The notes under the pieces: model-generated | The model's database searches: none | What the model was told of the DNA's origin: nothing | What the model saw: the letters and a program-made list of their open reading frames with translations, nothing else | Assembly (NCBI RefSeq): GCF_001861355.1 | Contig: NZ_MASN01000004.1 | Coordinates: forward strand, 62,001-126,000 | Source: Natrialba sp. SSL1 | GTDB taxonomy: Archaea; Halobacteriota; Halobacteria; Halobacteriales; Natrialbaceae | Reading direction: 5' to 3' | Length of the DNA: 64,000 nucleotides | Position numbers and translations under genes: made by a program | Shown: piece after piece, positions 35,015 through 42,926 of the stretch | Numbering within the stretch: position 1 is the stretch's first letter | Layout of the letters: each line of letters opens with the position of its first letter

Positions 35015-36421
35015 TCAGACGAGTTGCGCTTCGACGAGTTCCTGTCCGGCATCGAGCAGCGACTCGAGTTGCTCGCCGGCCGGCGTCTCGGCGTACACCC
35101 GCATCTTCGGCTCGGTGCCGCTCGGGCGGACGAGAATCCAGGAGCCGTCCTCGAGGAGCAACTTGTAGCCGTCGAGCGTGACGGTGTCGACCACGGGTTG
35201 GTCGGCGACGGTGTCGGGAAGCGCCGCTTCGAGACCCGCGATAACGGCGTCTTTCCGGTTGTCGGGACAGTCGACGCTGACCTTATCCGCGTGGATTTCA
35301 CCGTATGTCGCGAAGAGACGGTCGAGTCTGTCGTCGATCGATTCGGTCGCGGCCGCTGCGGCGGCCAGTAGCGCGACGAGAACGCCGTCTTTCGTCCCGA
35401 TGTGGCCGTCGATGGTGAACCCGCCGGACTCCTCGCCACCGAAGAGGCCGTTGTACGTCGCCATTCCGTCCGCGATCCACTTGAACCCGACCGGCACCTC
35501 GTGGACGTCAGCACCGTACTCGCTGGCGATCCGGTCGATCAGGAACGTCGTCGAAACCGTCCGGATGGCGGGTCCCGTTACCTCGGCATCAGCAAGGAGT
35601 GCTTCGTAGAGCACCGCAAAGAGGAGGTTCCCGCTCAGCACGCCCCGATCGGGCGTGCAAACTGTGATCCGGTCGGCGTCGCCGTCGTTCGCGATGGCCA
35701 GGTCGGCGTCGTGCTCGGCGATGATCGACGGGAGGTCGGCGAGCGTCTCGGGACCCGGTTCGGGTGCGTTCCCGCCGAAGGTCGGGTCGCGATCACAGCG
35801 ATGGCGGATGACCGTCGCGCCGGCGGACTCGAGTAGCGCGTCGGTAATTCCCCGACCGCTGCCGTGGATGGCGTCGTAGACGACGGTGAGGTCGGAGAGG
35901 TCCGTGCCGAGGTATCGGTTGGTGAGTCCGACGGCGTGCGTCGCGTGAGCCTCGACGGGATTGTAGCGGGAGACAGTGCCGTGCTGGGTTTCTGGCAGCG
36001 GGTCAGGTGGTGCGATGTGACTCTCGATCGCGTCGGTGATCGACGGCATGGCGGATTTGGCGTCGCCGGGAACGAACTTCACGCCGTTGTACTCCGGCGG
36101 GTTGTGCGAGGCCGTGACCATCGCCGCACCGGCGAGGTCGCGGTCGACGACGGAGTGTGCGACGACGGGCGTCGGCAGGTCGCGGTCGGTGAGGAGTACG
36201 TCGAAGCCGGCACTCGAGAAGACGTCCGCGAGACTCGCTGCAGCGTCGGCCGACGTGGCTCTGGCATCGTAGCCGACGGCGACGGTGTTTTCGGAGGGGG
36301 TGACACCCTGCTTTTCGGTGAGATACGCCGCGATACCCTGGCCGACTCGGCGCACGTTCTCGTCCGTGAAGTGGTCCTGGGTCGCGCGCCAGCCGCCGGT
36401 CCCGAAGCTGATCCGACTCAT
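35015..36421 (-). CDS. Phosphohexomutase (phosphoglucomutase/phosphomannomutase)
   Basis: A 468-residue alpha-D-phosphohexomutase. The phosphoserine loop is MVTASHNPPEYNG (Ser105), the magnesium site is NDGDADRI (Asp246, Asp248, Asp250), the sugar-binding loop is GGEESGGF, and the phosphate-binding loop near the C-terminus is RPSGTEPKMRVY. All four signatures are intact. The open frame extends 35 codons upstream, but the ATG at 36421 gives the usual haloarchaeal start MSRISFGTGGWR. It is divergent from the ROK sugar kinase, suggesting a shared role in glucose or mannose phosphate interconversion. Which hexose is preferred cannot be told. Confidence 0.92.
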   Translation of the reverse strand: MSRISFGTGGWRATQDHFTDENVRRVGQGIAAYLTEKQGVTPSENTVAVGYDARATSADAAASLADVFSSAGFDVLLTDRDLPTPVVAHSVVDRDLAGAAMVTASHNPPEYNGVKFVPGDAKSAMPSITDAIESHIAPPDPLPETQHGTVSRYNPVEAHATHAVGLTNRYLGTDLSDLTVVYDAIHGSGRGITDALLESAGATVIRHRCDRDPTFGGNAPEPGPETLADLPSIIAEHDADLAIANDGDADRITVCTPDRGVLSGNLLFAVLYEALLADAEVTGPAIRTVSTTFLIDRIASEYGADVHEVPVGFKWIADGMATYNGLFGGEESGGFTIDGHIGTKDGVLVALLAAAAAATESIDDRLDRLFATYGEIHADKVSVDCPDNRKDAVIAGLEAALPDTVADQPVVDTVTLDGYKLLLEDGSWILVRPSGTEPKMRVYAETPAGEQLESLLDAGQELVEAQLV

Positions 36422-36562
36422 GGGATACCGTACCGAGGCGAGGATGATAAACGCTCGGCTCACGTGACGAGTCGCCCGTTCGTCGAGGCGTGCCTGATCC
36501 AATAAGCGGCGCGTGCAGTCGACCACGCACAGTTAAGTCGCCTCGGTGGCTGATTCTCGGTA

Positions 36563-37555
36563 ATGTACGCCGTCGGCGTCGATCTCGGTGCAACGAACGT
36601 TCGCGCAGTCGTCGGTAACGACACTGGGACGATCGTCGGCCGTGCCAGAGCCAGGACGCCCCAGGGGCCGACCGCCGACGCGATCACACGAGCAGTCCTC
36701 GACGTTGTTCGCGAAGCGTGTCGAGACGCATCTGTCGAACCCTCGACGATCGCCGGCGCTGGTATCGGTTCGATGGGTGCAATCGACCGAGATGCGGGAA
36801 CCGTGGGTCTCTCGTCAAATCTGGGAACCGACGAGGAATCGCTCGACCCTATCCCGCTGGTCGGTCCGCTCGCGGGCCTACTCGAGACCGACGCCGTCGT
36901 CCTGCACAACGACACACTGGCGGGTGCGATCGGCGAGCACCAGCACAGCCATCCCGATGTCGACTCGCTCGTCTACCTCACGATTTCCTCCGGCATCGGA
37001 GCCGGCGTGATCAGCGACGGCAGCCCGCTCCTGGGAACGGACGGCAACGCCGGCGAGGTCGGCCACATGACGATCGACGCCGCCGGTCGCCTTCCCTGCG
37101 GCTGCGGCGCGGCCGGCCACTGGGAAGCCTACTGCTCGGGGAACAACGTTCCCGCACTCGCCCGGTTGCTGGCGGCGGACGAGGTCAGTGAAACGGAGAC
37201 AGCACTGCCACTCGAGTCCGACGACCTCACCGCCGCAGAAATCTTCGAACACGCCGACTCGGATCCGCTCGCGACGCGCGTCGTCGACCGGCTCGCCGAA
37301 CTGAACGTGCTCGGGATGGGGAACGTGATCAACGCGTACGCGCCGGCTGTCGTCAGCGTCGGCGGTGCGGTCGCGCTCAACAATCCGTCGCTGGTCCTCG
37401 AGCCGATTCGCGAACACATTGGCTCACAACTCGTCGTGCAGACGCCCGAAATCGTGTGTAGCGATCTCGGTGAGGAAGCGGTTCTGCGGGGTGCGCTTCG
37501 CTGTGCGGTTGCGTCTGCGAGCGAAACTGGCGAGGTCGGCGAAATAGAGGACTGA
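36563..37555 (+). CDS. ROK family sugar kinase (glucokinase-like)
   Basis: A 330-residue ROK kinase phosphorylating a hexose with ATP. The N-terminal phosphate loop is GVDLGATNVRAVVG (5-18), and the catalytic aspartate is Asp117 in LHNDTLAGAIGE. His168 (GHMT) and the cysteines 179 and 181 form the ROK zinc site; the third expected cysteine position is His186 in CGCGAAGHWE. GGAVALNNP is the C-terminal signature. A GTTAAG element about 27 nt upstream indicates a leaderless mRNA. It is divergent from the phosphohexomutase and converges with the aldehyde dehydrogenase operon. Glucokinase is the likeliest role but not certain. Confidence 0.88.
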   Translation: MYAVGVDLGATNVRAVVGNDTGTIVGRARARTPQGPTADAITRAVLDVVREACRDASVEPSTIAGAGIGSMGAIDRDAGTVGLSSNLGTDEESLDPIPLVGPLAGLLETDAVVLHNDTLAGAIGEHQHSHPDVDSLVYLTISSGIGAGVISDGSPLLGTDGNAGEVGHMTIDAAGRLPCGCGAAGHWEAYCSGNNVPALARLLAADEVSETETALPLESDDLTAAEIFEHADSDPLATRVVDRLAELNVLGMGNVINAYAPAVVSVGGAVALNNPSLVLEPIREHIGSQLVVQTPEIVCSDLGEEAVLRGALRCAVASASETGEVGEIED

Positions 37556-37581
37556 TCGGCGTCAGCCCGTCACTCACCCCG

Positions 37582-39093
37582 TCAGAACCGCTTCTCCTCG
37601 GTGTCGTAGAACCACTCTTCAGGGTAGGGATACCACCAATCGTGAACCTGCGGGTTCCAGTCGATAACACCCATCTTCGTCTGGCGGAACGCGTCCAGCC
37701 CCTGGCGGCCGAGTTCGCGGCCGATACCGGAGTGCTTCCAGCCGCCGAACGGAATCGCGTCGTTGTCGATCATCGGATTATTGATCCAGACCATGCCCGC
37801 CTCCAGCGTCTCGTAGGCTCGCATCGCCTCCTCGAGGTCCGTCGTGAAGACCGACGCGCCGAGGCCGAACTCGGAGTCGTTCGCCTCCGCGAGCGCGTCG
37901 TCGAAGCTCTCGACGCGACAGACCGGCGCAACCGGGCCGAACACCTCTTCGCGGACGACGGCCATCTCCGGCGTCACGTCCGTCAACACCGTCGGCTCGT
38001 AGAACCAGCCCGTCTCCTGATCTGGCGGCACCTGCCCGCCGCACTCGAGTGTCGCGCCCTTCTCGAGTGCATCCTCCACCAGTCGCTCGACGTTGTCGCG
38101 GGCGGCCTCGCTGACGAGCGGGCCGATCTCGCTGGATTCGAAGCCGTTGCCGACGCGCAGCGCCTCGGTCATCTCGACGAGGCCGTCGACGAACTCGTCG
38201 TGGACGGCGTCGTGCACGTAGAACCGCTCGGCGGAGGTACAGACTTGCCCGGAGAGGTGGAACGCTGCAGTGGTCGAGCCGGCGATTGCGACCGCCATCG
38301 GCGCGTGCTCGGTGACGATGAGCGGGTCGTTGCCACCGGCTTCGATGACGGCGGGCATCAGCTGTTCGCCGGCCGCTGTGCTCACCTTCTGTCCGGTTTC
38401 GACACCGCCGGTGAAGGCGACGGCGTCCGTCCCGTCCGACTGGATCATCGCCTGTGCGGTTTCGCCGCGGCCGGTGAGACACGAGACGAGCCCGTCGGGA
38501 AGCGACCGGAGGTGCTCCACGAACTGGAGCGTCGAGAGCGGCGTCTGCTCGGACGGTTTGACGATCACGGCGTTCCCGGCTGCGAGCGATGCGGCGACCG
38601 TCCAGGCCGTCAATAAGACGGGGAAGTTCGAGGGGACGATGTGGACGGTGACGCCGTAGGGAAACGCCCGGTCGAACTGGAACGACTCCGCCTGCGTCGA
38701 GCCGGGGACGTTCCCCTGGTCGTCGCGCGCCAGTTCGGCGTAGTACCGGAAGATGCCCGCGACGTTCGCGAGTTCGCCCTCCGATTCGGGGTAGGGCTTG
38801 CCGTGTTCGCGCGTCATCAGCGTCGCGATGCGTTCGAAGTCGTCCGCCTCGATAGAATCCGCGACCTCGTGGAGCGCTGCTGCACGTGTCCCCGCGGGTT
38901 CGTCGCCCCACGCGGACTGCGCCTCGACGGCTCCCTCGATGACGCCCTCGACTTCGTCGGGATCACAGACCGCGACGGAGCCCACCGGCTCCTCGGTTGC
39001 AGGGTCGATTACGTCCATGGACTCGAGTGACTCGCTCTCGCGGAAGGTGCCGTCGACGAAGATGTGACGGCCGAACGGGTCGAATTCGGTCAC
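37582..39093 (-). CDS. Aldehyde dehydrogenase (second paralog, in IclR-linked operon)
   Basis: A 503-residue aldehyde dehydrogenase. Cys285 (HLSGQVCTSAER) is the nucleophile, Glu251 (VIEAGGNDP) the general base and Asn156 (VPSNFPVLLTAW) the oxyanion residue. I chose the GTG at 39093 (VTEFDPFGRHIF) because GAGGTGG lies at ribosome-site distance; the open frame runs 12 codons further. It is last in the operon glycosyltransferase-cupin-ALDH, which is divergent from the IclR regulator. It differs clearly from the 33364-34866 paralog (for example EAGGNDP against ELGGKSP), so the two probably act on different aldehydes. In the Puu-like reading it would oxidise the aldehyde formed by one of the FAD oxidoreductases. 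Confidence 0.87.
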   Translation of the reverse strand: MTEFDPFGRHIFVDGTFRESESLESMDVIDPATEEPVGSVAVCDPDEVEGVIEGAVEAQSAWGDEPAGTRAAALHEVADSIEADDFERIATLMTREHGKPYPESEGELANVAGIFRYYAELARDDQGNVPGSTQAESFQFDRAFPYGVTVHIVPSNFPVLLTAWTVAASLAAGNAVIVKPSEQTPLSTLQFVEHLRSLPDGLVSCLTGRGETAQAMIQSDGTDAVAFTGGVETGQKVSTAAGEQLMPAVIEAGGNDPLIVTEHAPMAVAIAGSTTAAFHLSGQVCTSAERFYVHDAVHDEFVDGLVEMTEALRVGNGFESSEIGPLVSEAARDNVERLVEDALEKGATLECGGQVPPDQETGWFYEPTVLTDVTPEMAVVREEVFGPVAPVCRVESFDDALAEANDSEFGLGASVFTTDLEEAMRAYETLEAGMVWINNPMIDNDAIPFGGWKHSGIGRELGRQGLDAFRQTKMGVIDWNPQVHDWWYPYPEEWFYDTEEKRF

Positions 39094-39201
39094 TGTGATC
39101 CACCTCGGTTTTGCGGTGTTTCTCCCCAAACTGGGGTGTTGTCCTGTGGTTGTGCGGACGTGTCCTGTGGTTTCGTGGGAGCGCTCATGGCTGACAGTCG
39201 G

Positions 39202-39585
39202 TCATCGGCACATGTACACCTTGCGCACGGTTTCGTGAACGCGGCAGGTACCGGTCCAACCGGCGGGGAAGGTTGCGATCGTCCCCGGCTCGATCTCGGT
39301 TACGGTGCCGTCCTCGTGTGTGTACGTCGCGCTGCCTTCGAGGAAGTGGCAGAACTCGTCTCGCTCGACCGTACACTCCCAGTAGCCGGGCGTGCAGGTC
39401 CAGATACCGCTTTCGGACTCGCCGTCGGGGCCCTTGTAGATGACCGTCCCTGCCGTATGAGACTCACCCTCGATCATGTCCGGGACGGGTCCCCAATCGT
39501 CGAGGTCGTCGATATCGATTTCGGTCGGATTCGCAAGCGCGCGTACGGACGGGGATTCGTCGGCATCGGATGGGGTTTCAGACAT
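39202..39585 (-). CDS. Cupin domain protein (cupin_3/EutQ-like)
   Basis: A 127-residue cupin. The barrel is visible as TAGTVIYKGPDGESESGIW, then PGYWECTVERDEFCHFLEGS (cupin motif 1), and GTVTEIEPGTIATFPAGWTGTCRV (motif 2, split around residue 105). The pattern with tryptophans and EFCHFLEG is that of the DUF861/cupin_3 group, found beside amine and ethanolamine catabolic genes in bacteria. The ATG at 39585 has GGAGG upstream and overlaps the last eight bases of the glycosyltransferase gene, so translation is coupled. The function is unknown; such proteins may bind a small amine-derived ligand or metal. Confidence 0.82.
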   Translation of the reverse strand: MSETPSDADESPSVRALANPTEIDIDDLDDWGPVPDMIEGESHTAGTVIYKGPDGESESGIWTCTPGYWECTVERDEFCHFLEGSATYTHEDGTVTEIEPGTIATFPAGWTGTCRVHETVRKVYMCR

Positions 39586-40882
39586 TCGCGTGATCCTCCA
39601 GTACGTCATCGAGCAGCCGTGCCGCCTTTTCTGTTCCGCTATGCTCCTGCATATCGGCCGATGTCTCTGCGACGTTCGCCTGAATCTCCTCGTCAGTCAG
39701 GCAGGACTCGAGTGCCTCGGCAAATTCCTCGGGTGTCCAGTCGGAGCGGTGGAGTTTGATGCCGTGGTTCGTTTCGTCGAGACGGGTGGCGTTGTCCTGC
39801 CCGTCCCAGACGTACGGCATAATGATCGCCGGTTTGCCGTAGTAGAGACACTCGTTGAACGTGTTGTTCCCGCCGTGGTGGATGACGATGTCAGCCTGCG
39901 AAATGACCGACTGCTGTGGGAACCAGCTATCGATTTCGACGTTCTCTGGAATCTGGGACTCGTCGTACTCCTCGATGTACTCGCCGACGTTCACGAGGAA
40001 GCGGTAGGGCTGACTGCCGAAGAACTCGAGGAGGCGCTTCATCAGGTCCGTATCGCCAGCGCCGAGGCTGCCGTAGCTCAGGTAGACGAGTGGATCGTCC
40101 TCGTCGCCGATCGGCGGGACCTCGTAGGTTTCGTCCTCATCTCGAATACAGCCGTTTAGGTACTGGAACCGGTCCGGGTCGAGTTCGTTCCAGCGGTCCC
40201 AGCGCAGCCGTTCGGGGTACTTGATGAGGTTAAGATACGGCGAGGTCTCGAAGAACAGCCCGTGCGGATACGGCTCTTCGCCGTGTTCCCTGAGGAAGTC
40301 GTTGAAGTCGTCGTGAACCGGGGCGATCAGTTCGTCGTACCGGCGCTCGAACTCGTGGTGACTCTCGACATCGTCTGCACGACAACCCGACAGGTACGGC
40401 GGAATGTTTGGGTCCGGAATCTCGTTTTCCGAACAGGAGACGATTCGGACCCAGGGGACGCCGTACTGTTTGATAGCCGGAAACAGAATCACGTTGTCGA
40501 CACAGATCAGATCCGGGTCGACCTCCTCCAGTACGTCCGGCAGATCCTGCTGGGCCCACGTTGCGGTTTCGACGATCGCGTCCCAGCATTCGGTGATGTA
40601 GTTGTCGAGCTGGTCGTACGGTTCCTTATCGAAGTTCGGGATGTGCTTGTTGATGAAGTCGTCCCAGTACTTCGATTTTTCCTCGGCCGTCAGCGACGGA
40701 TCCGCCATGTTGACCTCGTAGGTTTCGAACCCGTGGTCTTCGAACACCTCCGCCATGGGTGGGTCGGTAAGGAAAACCGGCTCGTGACCGAGTTCGCGAC
40801 ACTCCTGCGCGATGCCGACCGAATTCAGCGCGGGCCCGTACGCCGCCTCCGGGAAGAAAGCGATCGTCTTGCCAGTGCTCAT
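39578..40882 (-). CDS. GT1-type (UGT/MGT-like) glycosyltransferase
   Basis: A 434-residue GT-B glycosyltransferase. The N-terminal Rossmann-like acceptor domain begins KTIAFFPEAAYGPALNSVGIAQ. The C-terminal donor domain has VYLSYGSLGAG and the UGT/macrolide-type signature WFPQQSVISQADIVIHHGG followed by NNTFNECLYYGKPAIIMP and DGQDNATRL. This class transfers sugars from UDP or dTDP donors to small lipophilic or phenolic acceptors. It is unexpected at the head of an operon with a cupin and an aldehyde dehydrogenase. It is divergent from IclR and preceded by a 26-residue ORF that ends on its start codon in ATGA. A GAGGTGA ribosome site lies in that small ORF. The acceptor is unknown. Confidence 0.87.
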   Translation of the reverse strand: MSTGKTIAFFPEAAYGPALNSVGIAQECRELGHEPVFLTDPPMAEVFEDHGFETYEVNMADPSLTAEEKSKYWDDFINKHIPNFDKEPYDQLDNYITECWDAIVETATWAQQDLPDVLEEVDPDLICVDNVILFPAIKQYGVPWVRIVSCSENEIPDPNIPPYLSGCRADDVESHHEFERRYDELIAPVHDDFNDFLREHGEEPYPHGLFFETSPYLNLIKYPERLRWDRWNELDPDRFQYLNGCIRDEDETYEVPPIGDEDDPLVYLSYGSLGAGDTDLMKRLLEFFGSQPYRFLVNVGEYIEEYDESQIPENVEIDSWFPQQSVISQADIVIHHGGNNTFNECLYYGKPAIIMPYVWDGQDNATRLDETNHGIKLHRSDWTPEEFAEALESCLTDEEIQANVAETSADMQEHSGTEKAARLLDDVLEDHANV

Positions 40883-40959
40883 GACGGTCTCACCTCGACG
40901 GAAACGCAGGCCGTCGCGCGATCAATGGTGTCTCGGCTCTGTATGGTAATTTCACCCAT
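40879..40959 (-). CDS. Possible leaderless short ORF (26 aa) coupled to the glycosyltransferase
   Basis: The ATG at 40959 opens a 26-codon frame (starting MGEITIQSRDTIDRA) whose TGA overlaps the glycosyltransferase ATG in the sequence ATGA. A TATA-like TTTATGG (plus-strand 40984-40993) lies about 29 nt upstream, so the mRNA probably begins at this ATG. The ribosome site for the glycosyltransferase, GAGGTGA, is within the frame. A half-site of the IclR-type palindrome (TTTCAC on the plus strand, 40950-40955) covers its third to fourth codons. Function is unknown. Confidence 0.45.
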   Translation of the reverse strand: MGEITIQSRDTIDRATACVSVEVRPS

Positions 40960-41067
40960 GACTGTGTATCTCTGACCCAGAGACCATAAATCATGCGCTG
41001 CGGTGACTCTCATTCGGGAACCGACTTCGATACTCGACTAGCGCTGGCACTCAGCCGGCGTTCAGCG

Positions 41068-41095
41068 GTTTCACCTATGGTGAAACGTTTTATAC
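41068..41095 (+). promoter_or_regulatory. IclR-gene promoter with perfect 8-3-8 palindrome
   Basis: GTTTCACC-TAT-GGTGAAAC occupies 41068-41086 and is a perfect inverted repeat. TTTTATAC follows at 41088-41095, and the IclR start codon is 24 nt beyond the TATA centre. A repressor bound here would cover the BRE/TATA region, so autoregulation by the adjacent IclR protein is likely. Confidence 0.7.
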
Positions 41096-41115
41096 CTGTA
41101 CCGTAATCACATACC

Positions 41116-41934
41116 ATGGGTGAGACAACCACGCCACGTCCGGTCCGAACGACCAAAACATCGTTCCGGATCATCGAGTTCGTGCAGGCTCGTGAGCGGG
41201 CGACGTTATCGGAGGTTGCAGATGGTGTCGGGATTGCCTGTAGCACGGCGCACAATCATCTCGCAACCCTCTGTGATGAGGGGTGGCTCGTCGAACACGA
41301 CGGTACGTACGAAATTGGGCTCAAATTCCTGCACTTCGGACGCTCTGCGTACTACCGAACGCCGCTTTTCAACACGGCCAGACAACACGTCAACGACCTC
41401 GCCGAACGGACGAATCTGGAAGTCGAGTTCCTCGTCGAGGAGTACGGCCGGATCATCTCCATCGCCGACGTTATTCACGAGCCTCGCGGATACGGAGACC
41501 CCGACAAGAGCACCTGGAGCGGCGTCGGCCAGTACTACCACATGCACAACACCGCCTCGGGAAAGGTGCTCCTGGCCGAATTCTCGGACGAGCGCGTCGA
41601 CGAAATCCTCGACCAGTGGGGGATGCCCGCACAGACGCCCTACTCGGTCACCAACCGGGAGACGCTCGAGGCGCAACTGGAAACGATCCGCGAACAGGGG
41701 TACGCCGAAATCCACCAGGAGGTGCTCGAGGGCTTTTCGAACATTAGCGCCGCCGTTATGCTCCCCGACGGGACCCCCTTCGGTGCACTCAGTATCGGCT
41801 GGCCGACCTACTTCTACGAAAACGGCGTCGAAGCCGACATGGTCGACAACCTGCTCGAAACCGTCGACGTCATCGAGGCCGATCTGGCGACCCAACTCGA
41901 GTCGGTCGACTATCGAGCGACCCCGCAACCGTAG
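41116..41934 (+). CDS. IclR family transcriptional regulator
   Basis: A 272-residue IclR regulator. The N-terminal winged helix (residues about 14-75) reads SFRIIEFVQARERATLSEVADG, then GIACSTAHNHLATLCDEGWLVEH. The C-terminal effector domain (about 90-260) has HMHNTASGKVLLAEFSDERVDEIL, GYAEIHQEVLEGFSNISAAVML and FGALSIGWPTYFY. It binds a small metabolite in this class and acts as a repressor or activator. It is divergent from the glycosyltransferase-cupin-ALDH operon. A perfect palindrome lies at its own promoter, with further copies at 42308 and 42547 and a half-site at the start of the divergent operon. The effector is unknown, though an amine-pathway intermediate is plausible. Confidence 0.92.
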   Translation: MGETTTPRPVRTTKTSFRIIEFVQARERATLSEVADGVGIACSTAHNHLATLCDEGWLVEHDGTYEIGLKFLHFGRSAYYRTPLFNTARQHVNDLAERTNLEVEFLVEEYGRIISIADVIHEPRGYGDPDKSTWSGVGQYYHMHNTASGKVLLAEFSDERVDEILDQWGMPAQTPYSVTNRETLEAQLETIREQGYAEIHQEVLEGFSNISAAVMLPDGTPFGALSIGWPTYFYENGVEADMVDNLLETVDVIEADLATQLESVDYRATPQP

Positions 41935-42063
41935 AGCGGGTTCGAGAGTTTCGCTCCCTGAGGGGCCACCACGCTTCCCATTGCTGGTGCCGGTTTTCTA
42001 TGTGCCGCTGCCTGCCCCCTCTAGTAACAACTGCAACTAGTTACACACTGATCGCACAGCCCA

Positions 42064-42177
42064 CTCACGGGTCACGCTGTGCCCCGTTCGCTGTGTCGCG
42101 GTTCTCACTCACTTCGTTCGCTCACGGGTCACGTTGCTCCCCGTTCGCTGTGTCGCGGTTCTCACTCACTTCGTTCG
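42064..42177 (+). repeat. Tandem 57-bp direct repeat, two copies
   Basis: Copy one (42064-42120) and copy two (42121-42177) begin CTCACGGGTCACG and end CACTTCGTTCG. They differ only in a few bases (CTGTGCCCCG against TTGCTCCCCG). They stand head to tail without a spacer. Confidence 0.85.
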
Positions 42178-42227
42178 CTCCGAACCGCGCTCGCTCCGAA
42201 CCGCGCTCGCTCCAAACCGCGCGCTCG
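42178..42227 (+). repeat. 16-bp tandem repeat, two copies plus a degenerate third
   Basis: CTCCGAACCGCGCTCG occurs at 42178-42193 and 42194-42209, followed by a variant at 42210-42227. It continues directly from the 57-bp repeat. Such TTCGCTC/CGCTCG-rich arrays occur in haloarchaeal intergenic DNA. Confidence 0.75.
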
Positions 42228-42307
42228 TCGTGCGATCAGGTGTGCAGTGACTTGCAGTGGCTACGATATTTGCAGCGTCCCAGTCCAGTTGCTCGGTTAC
42301 TGCAGCC

Positions 42308-42326
42308 GTTTCACGATATGTGAAAC
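42308..42326. promoter_or_regulatory. IclR-type palindrome GTTTCAC-N5-GTGAAAC, copy 2
   Basis: GTTTCAC-GATAT-GTGAAAC is a perfect 7-5-7 inverted repeat with the same arms and spacing as the one at the IclR promoter. It lies 370 bp downstream of the IclR stop codon. Confidence 0.55.
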
Positions 42327-42546
42327 AATCGTATCGACGAACGAAGAGATAGTGATAGAGGGATACAGCGCTTCTAACTGAGTATCCTGGGCATCTTTGG
42401 TACATCTACACAACTGACGCTTGCTATCCGACATAATTTTGCCGCGAGAGAGTTCACCGCTCAATCGAGGTTTACTGAATGATTACAGAAGTACCTCTGT
42501 AAATCCCCATCGGTGCGGTACCGATTACCATTCTGGTGCGCCCCCA

Positions 42547-42563
42547 TTTCACATTGTGTGAAA
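42547..42563. promoter_or_regulatory. IclR-type palindrome TTTCAC-N5-GTGAAA, copy 3
   Basis: TTTCAC-ATTGT-GTGAAA has perfect 6-bp arms and the same 5-bp spacing as the other two copies. A weak TATA-like GTTAAAC follows about 14 bp later, with no gene behind it. Confidence 0.5.
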
Positions 42564-42926
42564 CAAAGCCATACCAGTGTTAAACACGATCCGACAGTGA
42601 CCGCACGGAATGAGGCTGTAGCTAGCTCTCGCACAACCACGCATGGTTTTCCTACACAGCTTCGCCGACGTCACGTCATCATGCTGTATTTACCATGTGT
42701 GAAATTGTCTCCCAGAAGAGATCGGCGTACAACACAAACCGAACGACAGAGGGACGCCGGCCGGTCGGCCGATTTGATTCCGACTGGTACTCGAGTTCCG
42801 TGACGGTCGCTTCACCGGGAAGTCGACAGTCAGCAGCCGAACGGAACGAACACATTCGCAATCTGGCCGAGATTACATTGGCCGAGAGTGGGTGGTAGGC
42901 GGGAGGGAGCGGATACGATCGCTGGG

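Larger units (their letters stand above)
41935..42926. other. 990-bp convergent gap with tandem repeats and regulator-like palindromes
   Basis: No supported gene. It lies between the 3' ends of the IclR and FAD-oxidoreductase genes. It contains a tandem 57-bp repeat, a 16-bp repeat, two good TTTCAC-N5-GTGAAA palindromes and a half-site at 42688-42705. It is more AT-rich than its surroundings. The frame 42695-42898 (67 codons) has no recognisable features and I do not call it. Confidence 0.6.

Noticed and set aside
42064..42227. Tandem repeats considered as a CRISPR array
   Set aside because: Repeats are contiguous with no unique spacers and only two or three copies; no cas genes are nearby.
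42513..42898. Frames of 96 and 67 codons in the convergent gap
   Set aside because: No ribosome site, no domain, unusual composition for this genome, and overlap with palindromes and repeats.
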